From: Heterobasidion occidentale
Taxonomy: Eukaryota > Basidiomycota > Agaricomycetes > Russulales > Bondarzewiaceae
Assembly: GCA_039111635.1 (NCBI GenBank)
Contig: JBCAQO010000096.1
Location: 1 to 32,072 of the forward strand
Direction of reading: 5' to 3'
Length of the DNA stretch: 32,072 nt
Within the stretch, counting starts at the first letter, position 1. Every line of letters begins with the position of its first letter. This document shows positions 31,987-32,072 of the stretch, piece after piece. Below the pieces are notes generated by a model that was given only the letters and a program-made list of their open reading frames with translations, had not been told where the DNA came from and did no database searches. The position numbers were made by a program, and so were the translations under genes.

Positions 31987-32072
31987 CCATGACGCCGGCA
32001 TCGCTCCTAGACCCCACCTTCTCCGCATTTCGCCACGCGAGACGTCCCGTCACTCGCCCCAGGCCTGACCAC

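Noticed and set aside
1..32072. LTR retrotransposon or other reverse-transcriptase element
   Set aside because: No reverse transcriptase, integrase or gag-type motif and no LTR pair were seen on either strand.

Overview
The window reads as nuclear DNA of a basidiomycete fungus, most likely an Agaricomycete. The coding genes are cut by many short introns (about 35-95 bp, with GTRNGY-type donors). A Plavaka (CACTA-group) transposase gene sits at the left edge. Several large proteins belong to families I know only as uncharacterised Agaricomycete expansions. No rRNA, CRISPR array or bacterial operon structure is visible. All exon models were built by hand from frames and GT-AG sites. For most genes the exon phases close exactly, which is the main support for the models.

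Layout. (1) 1-2805, minus: an eight-exon Plavaka transposase gene running off the left edge. (2) 3712-5974, plus: a four-exon gene ending in an OTT_1508-like cytidine deaminase domain (HxE and CxxC both present). (3) 9022-6242, minus: an 889-residue protein of unknown function. (4) 9.1-12.5 kb: a tRNA-like A/B-box sequence, a 1.1-kb GC-rich low-complexity block, a decayed gene fragment, and a short gene that ends where a repeat field begins. (5) 12.5-21.2 kb: a compound structure in which related repeat arms lie in inverted orientation on either side of two minus-strand genes (19805-16638 and 16177-15142). The left arm contains a 69-bp minisatellite, and the larger gene carries a proline-repeat frameshift. 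(6) 21.5-23.4 kb: two weakly supported coding regions. (7) 23.9-30.5 kb: a compact set of four apparently intact genes. These are a 283-residue unknown (minus), a Ulp1/SENP-type cysteine protease (plus), a zinc-knuckle/GRF-like protein (minus) and a 362-residue protein of a large basidiomycete family (plus). (8) 30.8-31.25 kb: a 209-bp tandem repeat. (9) The start of a further gene at the right edge.

How the pieces relate. The most striking cross-locus signal is a 15-mer, CTTGCTCATTGCAGG. It occurs as a direct pair (start-to-start spacing 42-46 bp) in sense orientation upstream of three otherwise unrelated genes: the transposase, the 889-residue protein and the Ulp1-like protease. This suggests either a shared regulatory element or a shared mobile-element footprint. 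The zinc-knuckle gene and the 362-residue gene are divergent, and the 251 bp between them hold four TGACTC boxes. Joint function of the four-gene set is an inference from proximity only.
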